15,568 bases of DNA from an uncultured Eubacterium sp. (GTDB taxonomy: Bacteria > Bacillota_A > Clostridia > Lachnospirales > Lachnospiraceae). The notes beneath the pieces were generated by a model that was not told the origin of the DNA, did not search any database, and saw only the letters and a list, made by a program, of their open reading frames with translations. Made by a program: the position numbers and the translations under genes. Positions 1 to 6,960 of the stretch are shown piece by piece; position 1 is the stretch's first letter; each line of letters begins with the position of its first letter. The DNA is taken from assembly GCA_948759685.1 (NCBI GenBank), contig CAQBGY010000047.1:1-15568 (forward strand). The letters run 5' to 3'.

Positions 1-1008
1 AAATGGGTTAAAGCCGTGAAAGGCAATAAAGATGACACGAAAGATTCCAAATGGATTGGCGACCTGTTCCGTCTCGGACTGGTTCATGGAAGTTTTATCC
101 CTTCCAAAGAAATCCGTATTCTCAGAGAATACACCCGCTACCGTTTTAAACTTACATCCTGCAAGCGGAGTGAAAAAAACCGCTTCCAGAATGCTTTTAC
201 CGTCTGCAATGTTGCTCTGGATGCTGTTGTCTCCGATATGTTTGGAAAATCAGCTTCCTCTATCACGGATTATCTGATCCATTCTGATTCCTTTGATCCT
301 GACACCTGTAAATCTTTTCTGCAAAAATCACTGAAAAAGAAAGGCAACCAGATCATTGAATCCATTGAAGGATACCAGATGACCGACTCTCAAAAGGAAC
401 GTATGGGCATAATCCGTGACCACCTTGATTTTGTGAACCAGATGATTGAAAAACTGGATACAAAACTGGATGAGCTTGTCGCTCCTTATGAAAATGCGAT
501 TACTTTACTCTGCACCAATCCCGGAATCGATAGGCATTCTGCTATTACCATCTTATCCGAGATTGGCACTGACATGAAACAATTTAACTCTTCGAAGCGT
601 CTGTGCTGCTGGGCGGGCCTAACACCCGGCAACAATGAATCTGCTGGTAAGAAAAAATCTGTCAGGATCACACGTGCCGGAGTTTACCTCAAACCAGCAT
701 TGGTACAGTGTGCCCATGCTGCCGTAAGATCCAAGACAAATCCTTACTACAAAAACAAGTACGAACGCATAGCCAAAAGAAGAGGTAAAAAGAGAGCCAT
801 CATTGCTATTGCAAGGATGATTCTAACAGCAGTATACCATATGCTGTCCACAGGAGAAACATGGAATCCCTGCGATTTGTATAAAGTTGATATGCCATCG
901 GAAATGCAGGAGAAGGAGAAACAGAAACAAAAAGCAATCAAACAGGCTTACAGATTTTTAATCTCTGTTGGTGAGCTTTCTGCTGACTCTCTTGTCCAGC
1001 AAACATAA
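1..1008 (+). CDS. IS110-family transposase, 5'-truncated by the window edge
   Basis: The reading frame is open from the first base, so the N-terminal part with most of the DEDD RuvC-like catalytic domain lies outside the window. What is visible starts with the end of that domain (KDSKWIGDLFRLG, then SFIPSKEIRILREYTRYR, a conserved IS110 block). A helical middle follows. Last comes the Transposase_20 domain typical of IS110/IS116/IS902: NPGIDRHSAITILSEIG, then WAGLTPGNNESAGKKKS with the serine of the catalytic SG-like motif, then ITRAGVYLKPALVQCAHAA. An in-frame GTG at 16 exists but is internal to the family alignment and is not the true start. Family knowledge: these enzymes recombine DNA without terminal inverted repeats, guided by a structured RNA encoded in one non-coding end of the element. 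No frame disruption is seen here. Family call is firm; subgroup (IS110 versus IS1111) is undecided. Confidence 0.9.
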   Translation, partial: KWVKAVKGNKDDTKDSKWIGDLFRLGLVHGSFIPSKEIRILREYTRYRFKLTSCKRSEKNRFQNAFTVCNVALDAVVSDMFGKSASSITDYLIHSDSFDPDTCKSFLQKSLKKKGNQIIESIEGYQMTDSQKERMGIIRDHLDFVNQMIEKLDTKLDELVAPYENAITLLCTNPGIDRHSAITILSEIGTDMKQFNSSKRLCCWAGLTPGNNESAGKKKSVRITRAGVYLKPALVQCAHAAVRSKTNPYYKNKYERIAKRRGKKRAIIAIARMILTAVYHMLSTGETWNPCDLYKVDMPSEMQEKEKQKQKAIKQAYRFLISVGELSADSLVQQT

Positions 1009-1179
1009 CATAATGGGACTTACCACTCAATCCGATGCCGTCTTTCAGTCATTTTAAAAATTAAAATTTAGGATGGCTTGTTTAAGTGCGCCCCTCTACT
1101 CTTTCTCCAGTTCTTTTTTCAACCTATCATTATTCTGGTTTTACATATATGCCTTGCATAATTATACTATTTTTAATAT
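1009..1179. other. non-coding right flank of the IS110 element
   Basis: This 171-base gap lies between the transposase stop and the convergent GH43 gene stop. It should contain the right end of the IS110 element, but family members lack terminal inverted repeats, so the boundary cannot be fixed here. I see no clear terminator hairpin with a T-run for either gene. If the element is of the IS1111 type, the guide RNA would be encoded in this side; in the IS110 type it would be upstream of the transposase, outside the window. Confidence 0.4.
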
Positions 1180-3318
1180 TTACTGGTTAAGCACTGGCAG
1201 CCCGTTTTCATCCCACTGCACAGTACGTATCCTTGCACTCCTGCATGGGTCATAAAGAGGGTCTTCTGCACCATAACCACAATTGCCTTCATAACATTCT
1301 CTGGAACGTGAGTGGTACACAAATATATAATTTCCTTTTTCATCTACTGTAAAGGAATTATGCCCTGGCCCATATTCGTCTATTAAATCTTCTGATGTAA
1401 GTGCAGGTGTTTTTTGCTTTGTCCATGATTTAATATCCATAAGGTCTGCTTTCTCATCTGCATACATATATCCAATACAGTATTCAGGCCCTGTTGCAGA
1501 TGCAGAATAAGCCACAATTACTTTACCATCATGGATTAATACAGATGGCCCTTCATTTACTGCAAATGTTACACACTCCCAGTAATATTCAGGTTTTGTA
1601 AGTAGCATTGCCTTAGTAGTAGTTTTCCAAGGTTCTTCTGGGTTAACTTCTGCCATATACAGATTTGAATTGCCAACTTTCTGCGCCCATATTACATATG
1701 ACTTTCCATTACATTCAAAATAAGTCATATCCAGTGAGAAACCTGTAAATGATGTTTTATCACCCTTTACTGCCTGGAATTTACCTTTTTCAACCCATTT
1801 GTCATTATAAGGGTCACTGCCTGTACACATAAGTACATGGCAGTCAATATCCCATACATTATTTGCAGAACCACTAGCTGCATAGTATACATACCATTTC
1901 CCGCCAATATAATGCATTTCTGGTGCCCAGATAAAACGGTGTGCAGTTTTGCTCCCACTTTCATCCCATAAAACTTTTTCCTCTGCTGTCTTTAAACCTT
2001 CAATGGTCTCCGACCTTCTTAAAATTATCCTGTCATACCCGTCTTTATCTCTTGCACCATACATAGGATAAGATGCTGTAAAATAATAATATCCATCTTC
2101 ACCCAATGTAATATATGGGTCTGCACGGTCAGCAATAAATATCTCTGATTTTGTCCCTTTTAATTCCATATCCTCACCTTTGCTAGTATCATATAGCTGT
2201 GCTATCTCTGTGTCTGTCTTTGCGCCCTGGAATACCTGTACTTCCCTTACAAATCCTGTATATGTAACATCTGGATAAGATGACTTCCCAATATATGCCA
2301 CAATATCATTGCCAAAATCACTGAATTTCATATCCAGTTTTGAAGTACCAACTTTCTTTCCATTAAAATATCCAGTAATACTGTCTGTTGTAATAACCGT
2401 TACATAATGGTTCCACTCTGTTCCTGTAAACGGCCCGTCTGTGCCCTTTGATGCAATAGACGGGCTTATTCCAACCTCTGTATTAAAAGGCTCATTTACA
2501 TTACGTGAATTAGTCATAACAGATTTCATGCGTCCAGCAGGGTTACTTGGATTTAACAGCCAGTAAGACACTGGCATCTTTTCCTTTGTTCCTGCAAACA
2601 TTGCACTTGTATTAACTGTACCACTGTAATTTTTAAGCCATATTGAAATAGTCATTGTATTGCGTCCTGCAAAAACCTTTTCTGGCAGTTTAATATATGC
2701 GCCCTTCTCTAACAGGAGCGACTGGTTCTGCTGTAATTCTGTATTTACACCAAAAAGTTCTGCATCATTTCCATTTCCAGACTGGTCTAAAAGGCGTTTC
2801 CCATCTTCACTGCATGTCATGTTATAGTGTATAAGCTCTGAAACACTTGTATCCTCTATAACATTATCTGATGGTGCAGCAGTTGGCACAGGTGCTTCTG
2901 TTGCTTCGGGTTCTTCTGTTTCCTGTGGTACACCTTTCTTTAGGACTTTAACCTGTACAGTCCTTGTTACTGTTCCTGTTTCTGTATTAATCTTTGCTTG
3001 TATAGCTGCTGCCCCTTGCTTCTGTGCTTTAACCATAACAGACTGTTTTGATGCCTTTGAAAGTTTTACTATATTTTTGCCTTTAGTTACCGACCACTTT
3101 ACACTCTTAATCTTTATACCTGAGGTATTCCTAACATTAACTTTCTTGCTCTTTCCAGCCGTAAGTTTAATATTTGTGCTGTCAAGTTTTAATGTTTTCT
3201 TAGTAATCCCTTGAGTTTTTGTATTTTGGGCTGCATATACATCAGAAACGCCAAAAGATACTAATACAATAGCTGCTGCTATAAAAACAGCAAGCAGTTT
3301 TTTCCATTTCTTCTCCAT
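1180..3318 (-). CDS. secreted glycoside hydrolase family 43 enzyme with Ig-like and LamG-like domains
   Basis: A 712-residue exported polysaccharide-degrading enzyme, probably acting on arabinan or arabinoxylan-type side chains outside the cell. Residues 1-30 form a signal peptide (KKWKK, hydrophobic core, VYAA cleavage region). Residues 38-128 look like a bacterial Ig-like (BIG2-type) domain, 130-152 are a Pro/Glu/Thr/Ala linker, 160-378 a concanavalin A/LamG-like carbohydrate-binding domain (DQSGNGNDAEL), and 393-712 the five-bladed GH43 catalytic domain. The expected catalytic triad is visible: D400 in ADPYI (base), D530 in FSLDMTYF (pKa modulator) and E589 in VNEGPSVL (acid), plus H653 in GPGHNSF. 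AGGAGG at 3325-3330 sits 6 bases before the ATG and fixes the start. It lies alone, convergent with the transposase, with AT-rich codons unlike the phosphate operon to the right. Exact substrate is not readable from sequence. Confidence 0.93.
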   Translation of the reverse strand: MEKKWKKLLAVFIAAAIVLVSFGVSDVYAAQNTKTQGITKKTLKLDSTNIKLTAGKSKKVNVRNTSGIKIKSVKWSVTKGKNIVKLSKASKQSVMVKAQKQGAAAIQAKINTETGTVTRTVQVKVLKKGVPQETEEPEATEAPVPTAAPSDNVIEDTSVSELIHYNMTCSEDGKRLLDQSGNGNDAELFGVNTELQQNQSLLLEKGAYIKLPEKVFAGRNTMTISIWLKNYSGTVNTSAMFAGTKEKMPVSYWLLNPSNPAGRMKSVMTNSRNVNEPFNTEVGISPSIASKGTDGPFTGTEWNHYVTVITTDSITGYFNGKKVGTSKLDMKFSDFGNDIVAYIGKSSYPDVTYTGFVREVQVFQGAKTDTEIAQLYDTSKGEDMELKGTKSEIFIADRADPYITLGEDGYYYFTASYPMYGARDKDGYDRIILRRSETIEGLKTAEEKVLWDESGSKTAHRFIWAPEMHYIGGKWYVYYAASGSANNVWDIDCHVLMCTGSDPYNDKWVEKGKFQAVKGDKTSFTGFSLDMTYFECNGKSYVIWAQKVGNSNLYMAEVNPEEPWKTTTKAMLLTKPEYYWECVTFAVNEGPSVLIHDGKVIVAYSASATGPEYCIGYMYADEKADLMDIKSWTKQKTPALTSEDLIDEYGPGHNSFTVDEKGNYIFVYHSRSRECYEGNCGYGAEDPLYDPCRSARIRTVQWDENGLPVLNQ

Positions 3319-3382
3319 AATAATCCTCCTATATTTGTTTTATATCTGCCTGTGCGCACCAGGACTTGTTAATAATGGCATT

Positions 3383-3411
3383 ATTATATATCTGCCAAAT
3401 ATAAAAGTCTA
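3383..3411 (-). promoter_or_regulatory. candidate promoter of the GH43 gene with overlapping palindrome
   Basis: On the minus strand a TAGACT -35 (3406-3411), 17-base spacer and perfect TATAAT -10 (3383-3388) precede the GH43 start by about 65 bases. A perfect 17-bp palindrome, TAATAATG-G-CATTATTA at 3370-3386, overlaps the -10 and could be an operator. This is motif reading only; the AT-richness of the region raises the chance of false hits. Confidence 0.4.
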
Positions 3412-3431
3412 TGATTTGAACCGCCACAAAC

Positions 3432-3461
3432 TTGTCTTTTTCTGCTTTTTTGTGCTAAAAT
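3432..3461 (+). promoter_or_regulatory. strong extended -10 promoter reading into a gene stub
   Basis: TTGTCT (3432-3437), an 18-base spacer ending in TGC, and TAAAAT (3456-3461) give a -35 plus extended -10 promoter on the plus strand. An AAGGAGGA ribosome binding site follows at 3487-3494. It is divergent from the GH43 promoter about 20 bases away. Its gene appears to be lost: only a 12-codon open frame follows. Confidence 0.5.
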
Positions 3462-3500
3462 GGCAGCACTATTTTAAACTTAAGACAAGGAGGAAACTAT

Positions 3501-3539
3501 ATGTATGGAGAAATAAAACTTGTAATGCCATCTTTATAA
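3501..3539 (+). pseudogene. 12-codon stub of a lost gene
   Basis: A well-placed AAGGAGGA (3487-3494), six bases before ATG at 3501, opens a frame that reads MYGEIKLVMPSL and stops at 3539. The promoter and ribosome binding site are good, yet the frame ends at once and no recognisable continuation is found in the next 80 bases in any frame. The residues are faintly reminiscent of the start of GNAT-type acetyltransferases, but this is too short to call. It is either the beginning of a decayed gene or a true micropeptide; the decayed neighbours favour the first. Confidence 0.35.
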
Positions 3540-3616
3540 TATTAATCTGGCATTATGATGTTCCAGCAGGAACTTATTTAATAATACTTAATGCAAATAA
3601 TAGCAGAATGTGTTTA

Positions 3617-4001
3617 CTATCTTATAGGAGTATATAAATTCGCATGTCCTAAAGCATCAACATGTATATATACATCCATAAATGTTACCCCATCCTCTTC
3701 ATATACATATTCAAAACATGTAAGAAACTCCCTGCCAGAATTTTCCTTAAACCCATTGGCATCCAGGTATTCCATTATCCTTTTATAAGCGCCTGGTATT
3801 AACTCAAATGCCCTCGAAAACGGGTCACGTATTGTAATATATGCGTAGTCCGCATCACCCTGGCTTATTATCTCTACACCTGGACATCCTGGTTCAAATC
3901 CATCTGGAAGAATATACGCTGATACATATCCTCTCAGCCATTTCTTCCTGTGTTATATTATTTACTTTCCTTAAATATTGTATATTGTCCCCTAAATTCA
4001 T
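3617..4001 (-). pseudogene. decayed HTH regulator with GyrI-like effector-binding C-terminus
   Basis: Minus-strand translation from ATG at 4001 gives MNLGDNIQYLRKVNNITQEE then MAER, the first helices of an XRE-type HTH domain. Around 3935-3950 the sense moves to another frame, which then reads WLRGYVSAYILPDGFEPGC and onward without a stop to TAG at 3617-3619, about 110 residues. That second part (YAYITIRDPF, AYKRIMEYLDANGFKEN, LTCFEYVYEEDGVTFMDVYI) resembles the GyrI-like/effector-binding fold that senses small ligands in some Firmicute regulators. The recognition helix and everything between the two domains are missing, so a large internal deletion with frameshift has occurred. A weak GGGG ribosome binding site precedes the start. 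Not expected to be functional. Confidence 0.6.
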
Positions 4002-4131
4002 AATTAACCCCGTTTCTGTATACTATTTCATATATCCTCTTGCTTTTTTATTATTATAACATTATATAATAATTAATAAACAAACCAGAAGTTGCTTTTA
4101 GAAACAGGGTATGCAACTAACAGTTGCCGCA

Positions 4132-4380
4132 TTATAAACCTGCCATCTTTTTCCAAAATTCCTTATTTCCAAATAATTTAGATATTAACACAAAAAGCCC
4201 GTATCCAAGCACCCCGCCCAGTGTATTAAGCATAAGGTCATCAATATCACAAGACCTGCCTGTAAAATATTGTACAAATTCTATTAAAAATTAGAAAGCC
4301 GCCATAATAAACCCAATTAAAATATAACCAAATATCTCCTGTAAAACTAACATAAAAACCTTCTCAACGCCTTTAGCAAT
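4132..4380 (-). pseudogene. VanZ-like protein fragment
   Basis: Minus-strand translation gives KGVEKVFMLVLQEIFGYILI then GFIMAAF, an in-frame stop TAA, then FLIEFVQYFTGRSCDIDDLM and LNTLGGVLGYGLFVLISKLF up to TAA at 4132-4134. The block E..Q...GRS.DIDD..LNTLGG.LGY is the hallmark of the VanZ-like membrane protein family. The N-terminal half is absent: an in-frame stop lies just before the first quoted residues. One internal stop breaks the rest. It lies in the same orientation as the decayed regulator next to it, so this appears to be one eroding locus. Confidence 0.7.
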
Positions 4381-4592
4381 TTAAAACTAAATATAATAAA
4401 GTATTCTTGATAGAAATTAATATATCATAAATATTTACATTATATATCTGTTTTATATACAGAATTTCTTACAAAAATCCTATTTTTAGAGGAAATTTTT
4501 ATTAACTATTAAATTTATATTAAACTATCATTCCCTACCAAAATCCCCATTTTACGCAATCTATCAAACCCATTACATCATCAAATCAACCA
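4381..4592. other. AT-rich gene-free stretch; left boundary zone of the mobile element
   Basis: No open frame with a ribosome binding site is visible. The left half is extremely AT-rich (runs such as AATTAATATATCATAAATAT) and becomes more C-rich from about 4530 towards the integrase. Tyrosine-integrase elements of the Tn916 type prefer such AT-rich targets and leave only short coupling bases, so no long direct repeat is expected. I could not find a convincing duplicate of any part of it near 9487-9530. Confidence 0.35.
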
Positions 4593-4593
4593 T

Positions 4594-4640
4594 TTTCCCT
4601 TGTTTTTGCCCTCATAGGACCAAAACAAGGGAAAGTTTTT
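4594..4640 (+). terminator. strong hairpin with T-run reading towards the integrase 3' end
   Basis: Perfect 13-bp arms, TTTCCCTTGTTTT (4594-4606) and AAAACAAGGGAAA (4622-4634), are separated by a 15-base loop. G and five T follow on the plus strand at 4636-4640, where the last bases overlap the integrase stop codon. The T-run is only on the plus-strand side, so this would stop transcription entering from the host flank at left rather than end the integrase message. It may also be part of the element end. Confidence 0.6.
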
Positions 4641-5936
4641 AATTACCGCCCACCACCTTATCCAAAAGCCTTGCGGAAGTCCGTTTCGCCTCTCTGGTGG
4701 CATGGGCATAAACATTCATTGTGGTACTTACATCAGAGTGTCCCAGAAGTTCCTGCACATCTTTCGGGGCTGCCCCGTTTGATAACAGATTGCTCGTATA
4801 GGTGTGCCGCAACTGGTGGAAGTGGAAATTTTCAAGCCCCTCTATGTGTTTCTGAATCAGCCTGCATACATTGGAGAGGGTTGCGGTTGATTCATAGAAA
4901 CCATCCTGACGTAAACATACAAAAGACAGTTCTTCGTAATCGTCCGGTATCTCCTCCGTACTTTGCAAAGAATACAGATCATAATGCGTCCTTCCCTTTT
5001 CCATTACTTTCTGATAGTAATTGCGGAAATACATTTCGCCACACTGGAAACGCTCTCTGTGCTGTTGCTTTCTGGCTTTTTTTAGTATCTCTGCCAGTGT
5101 GTCGCAGAAGTCCACTGTACGGATTTTTTCCGCTTGGTTGCACCGATTTCCATCTTGTGGCGGGTGGCATTGTAACGCATACTCCGGCGGACGGTAAGAT
5201 ACTGTTCCTCAAGGTTGATGTCCTGCCATGCCAGCCCGCATACCTCGCCAATGCGTAATCCAGTATAATAGGCTATCTGCACCGGCAGGAGTGCCGGATT
5301 TCTTTTTTTACGGAGATAATCCGTTATCTCCGTGTACTGCTCATGGGTAATGGTCGGGATGTCTGTCTCATTTTCCGCATTTCCCTCAAACAGTTCCACT
5401 TCCTCCTTTTTTACCCGCATGCGTACATACTGCATGGGATTAAAAGTAATATAGCGTTTCGGGAATACCGCAAACCGGAACGAGCCCCGCAGGACTGCCG
5501 AAAACTGGAGCATATAGTTTTTACTGATGGGCTGAGCCTCCTTTCCGTCCGGTCTTGTTCCTCCAAAAGACAGGAAATCAATATACTCCTGTAAATGGTC
5601 GGCAGTTATGCTTTTCAGCTTACGCTGTCCGATAGGATGTTTCTTAATCTGTCTGGCGGTAGTGGTATAGGCAATCAGCGTCCCAGTGCTTAATGTACCG
5701 GGCTTTACTTCTTCCTCCAGCCATATATCCAGCATTTCCCCCAGCGTGATATTTTCCGTCTTTGCCACAAACTTCTTTTCCTCGTAATCCTCCATTGCCT
5801 TGCGGAGAAGTTTCTCCGTTTCTGACTTGCTCTCTGTTCCTGCGTACTCCTTCTGCACCAGATTTCCGCTCTCATTCTCCACATAAAAGCGGTAGTACCA
5901 TTTCTTTCCTTTTTTTCTTACAGAACCTTTTGCCAT
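4639..5936 (-). pseudogene. int: tyrosine recombinase/integrase of the mobile element, broken by a 1-base frameshift
   Basis: A Tn916-like integrase split into two frames. The first part (ATG at 5936, ribosome binding site AAAGGAG just upstream) has an arm-binding N-terminus (residues 1-55, SVRKKGKKWYYRFYV), a SAM-like core-binding domain (60-175) and the start of the catalytic domain with R228 in YTGLRIGEVCG. After KRKKS the frame slips to a stop. The correct frame resumes at RTVDFCDTLAEIL and carries HFHQLRHTYTS (HxxR), GHSDVS and the nucleophile tyrosine in NVYAHA, ending at 4639. Restoring one base next to the A6 run (T6 on the plus strand, 5124-5129) would give 432 residues, a normal family length with all catalytic residues. 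The second part has no ribosome binding site of its own. Either a real inactivating deletion, a sequencing error, or rescue by slippage on A6. It reads away from the repressor and lies at the element end, as usual for int. Confidence 0.85.
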
Positions 5937-5956
5937 AATAAAATCTCCTTTCCTAG

Positions 5957-5975
5957 ACGCAATCTGTTATTGCGT
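5957..5975. repeat. short perfect hairpin upstream of int
   Basis: ACGCAAT (5957-5963), loop CTGTT, ATTGCGT (5969-5975) form a 7-bp perfect inverted repeat about 20 bases upstream of the integrase ATG and downstream of the repressor. There is no T-run, so a protein-binding site or an mRNA leader structure is more likely than a terminator. Confidence 0.4.
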
Positions 5976-5989
5976 TGGCAATCGGAACT

Positions 5990-6031
5990 GATAGATATGC
6001 TTATTTGCGTGTAGGCATATCAAAACTCCGG
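5990..6031 (-). repeat. inverted repeat copy A flanking the repressor-xis block
   Basis: On the minus strand this reads CCGGAGTTTTGATATGCC followed by TACACGCAAATAAGCATATC. The same sequence with few differences is found in inverted order at 7194-7232. Inside it GATATGC and GCATATC are perfect arms round a 14-base loop. The nearby TTGGCAATC (5975-5983) is also found beside copy B (7182-7190). Likely an integrase/excisionase or regulator site. Confidence 0.65.
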
Positions 6032-6039
6032 CTGCCCTG

Positions 6040-6654
6040 TCACAAGGAATGTTCACTCAGAAGATTTTTCAGCCTCGTCCTCGCAAGTTCCGGCTGTTTG
6101 GCATACACCCTTACAATGTCGCTGATTTCACTCGTGCTGTTGATGAAACGCATAACCTCCCGCAGAAACATGACGTTGTTAAACTCCTGTTCAGATTCAA
6201 ATCCCATGACCTTTGACATTGCCTCATTGAAATCCCCGCCCTTACCATACTCTTTAGCCGCATGGGTAAAAGACTGGTTAAACATACGGTACTCATAAAG
6301 GAACAAAAGCAGCAAATCCTTTGAGAAATCGCTTTCTTCCTCTTTCATGTCAAGCGGGAAATCGCCCATTATCCGGCTCATGGCGGATTCAATCTTAAAA
6401 TCCCTGCTGTCCGACATATCCGCCCCCATATCCTCTGTTTCGCCCCGGAGCCATGCCGCTGATACATGAAGTGCATCCGCTAATCCCTCAACAATCAGTT
6501 TCTTTGTGTTGTCAATGCTCCCATTCTCATACCGCTGGATGGTGGTCTTGTTCACGTCCATCTGTCCGGCAACATACTGGAGGGGGAGTTTCAGCGACTT
6601 GCGGCGTTGTTTCGCCCGTTCACCGATTGTCCTGCGAAGTTCTTTCTTCTCCAT
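6040..6654 (-). CDS. XRE-family transcriptional repressor of the mobile element
   Basis: A 204-residue cytoplasmic regulator. Residues 5-65 are a Cro/C1-type helix-turn-helix domain (RTIGERAKQRRKSLKLPLQY, VAGQMDVNKTTIQRYENGS, then ADALHVSAAWLRG). Residues 75-204 form an acidic, helical C-terminus that I do not recognise, probably for dimerisation or for sensing an inducing signal. The ATG at 6654 has a GGAGG box (6659-6663, minus strand). It is divergent from the excisionase-like gene and shares with it a 220-base control region holding two 13-bp palindromes on the two promoters. The arrangement is that of a phage-like or ICE-like master repressor that keeps its own promoter and the xis promoter down. 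No metallopeptidase motif (HExxH) is present, so it is not an ImmR/ImmA fusion. Confidence 0.85.
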   Translation of the reverse strand: MEKKELRRTIGERAKQRRKSLKLPLQYVAGQMDVNKTTIQRYENGSIDNTKKLIVEGLADALHVSAAWLRGETEDMGADMSDSRDFKIESAMSRIMGDFPLDMKEEESDFSKDLLLLFLYEYRMFNQSFTHAAKEYGKGGDFNEAMSKVMGFESEQEFNNVMFLREVMRFINSTSEISDIVRVYAKQPELARTRLKNLLSEHSL

Positions 6655-6730
6655 CGTGACCTCCTTGCACTGCGTTCCCCCTGCTTGTTATAAGCTGTTA
6701 AAGGGAAATCTGTTTCGTTGTTACAAGACT

Positions 6731-6759
6731 ATAATAACACACAAAAACAGATATTGCAA
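6731..6759 (-). promoter_or_regulatory. repressor-gene promoter
   Basis: Minus strand: TTGCAA (-35, 6754-6759), 17-base spacer, TATTAT (-10, 6731-6736), about 75 bases before the repressor ATG. The -35 overlaps the first TTGCA-N3-TGCAA palindrome, which is what autorepression would look like. Confidence 0.6.
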
Positions 6760-6766
6760 TATGCAA
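6754..6766. promoter_or_regulatory. operator copy 1 (TTGCA-N3-TGCAA)
   Basis: TTGCAATATGCAA, a perfect 5+5 palindrome with 3-base centre, placed on the -35 of the repressor promoter. An identical pair of arms recurs at 6832-6844. A 13-bp palindrome of this size suits a Cro/C1-type dimer. Confidence 0.6.
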
Positions 6767-6789
6767 AATAGAAATAACCGCAAAAGGAC

Positions 6790-6818
6790 TTGACAAAACC
6801 ATCGTATTTATTTATTAT
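6790..6818 (+). promoter_or_regulatory. promoter of the excisionase-like gene
   Basis: Consensus TTGACA (6790-6795), exactly 17 bases, TATTAT (6813-6818). A transcript would start near 6825 and run through the small leader frame at 6877 into the excisionase-like gene. Operator copy 2 sits immediately after the predicted start. Confidence 0.75.
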
Positions 6819-6831
6819 GTATTTTACAGCG

Positions 6832-6844
6832 TTGCATAATGCAA
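6832..6844. promoter_or_regulatory. operator copy 2 (TTGCA-N3-TGCAA)
   Basis: TTGCATAATGCAA, with the same arms as the palindrome at 6754-6766. It lies about 8-20 bases downstream of the expected start of the rightward transcript, a position suited to blocking initiation or early elongation. Confidence 0.6.
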
Positions 6845-6876
6845 TATTGTAAACCAACAAGAAAGGGGATACGGAT

Positions 6877-6960
6877 ATGAGCAGGAATGAAAATGCAGGA
6901 AAAACAGGTTATCGGAAAAGAGGGAGGATATTTGTATGGCAGAGATTAAGATTGGAATGA
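6877..6960 (+). CDS. possible 27-residue leader peptide overlapping the excisionase-like gene
   Basis: ATG at 6877 follows GAAAGGGGAT at a usable distance and opens a 27-codon basic frame beginning MSRNENAGKTGYRKRGR. Its stop at 6958-6960 lies 25 bases inside the next gene in another frame, so it could couple translation to that gene. No known family is recognised. The coding claim rests only on the ribosome binding site and position, so it may be mere untranslated leader. Confidence 0.35.
   Translation: MSRNENAGKTGYRKRGRIFVWQRLRLE

Noticed and set aside
3335..4059. Plus-strand open frames of 65-100 residues
   Set aside because: They lie in AT-rich DNA antisense to the decayed regulator or between genes, have no ribosome binding sites, and resemble no family.
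4639..5115. Second integrase part as an independent gene
   Set aside because: It starts mid-domain at a GTG without ribosome binding site and contains only the end of the catalytic domain; one base joins it to the upstream half.
4671..5258. 195-residue open frame on the strand opposite the integrase
   Set aside because: It is the antisense of a clear tyrosine recombinase, has no start signal, and shows no domain.
5975..6298. 107-residue frame whose start resembles a frame at 6909-7253 (LRVGISKLRL versus LRVGISRLRS)
   Set aside because: The shared peptide is only the translation of the inverted nucleotide repeats A and B; the rest is antisense of the repressor.
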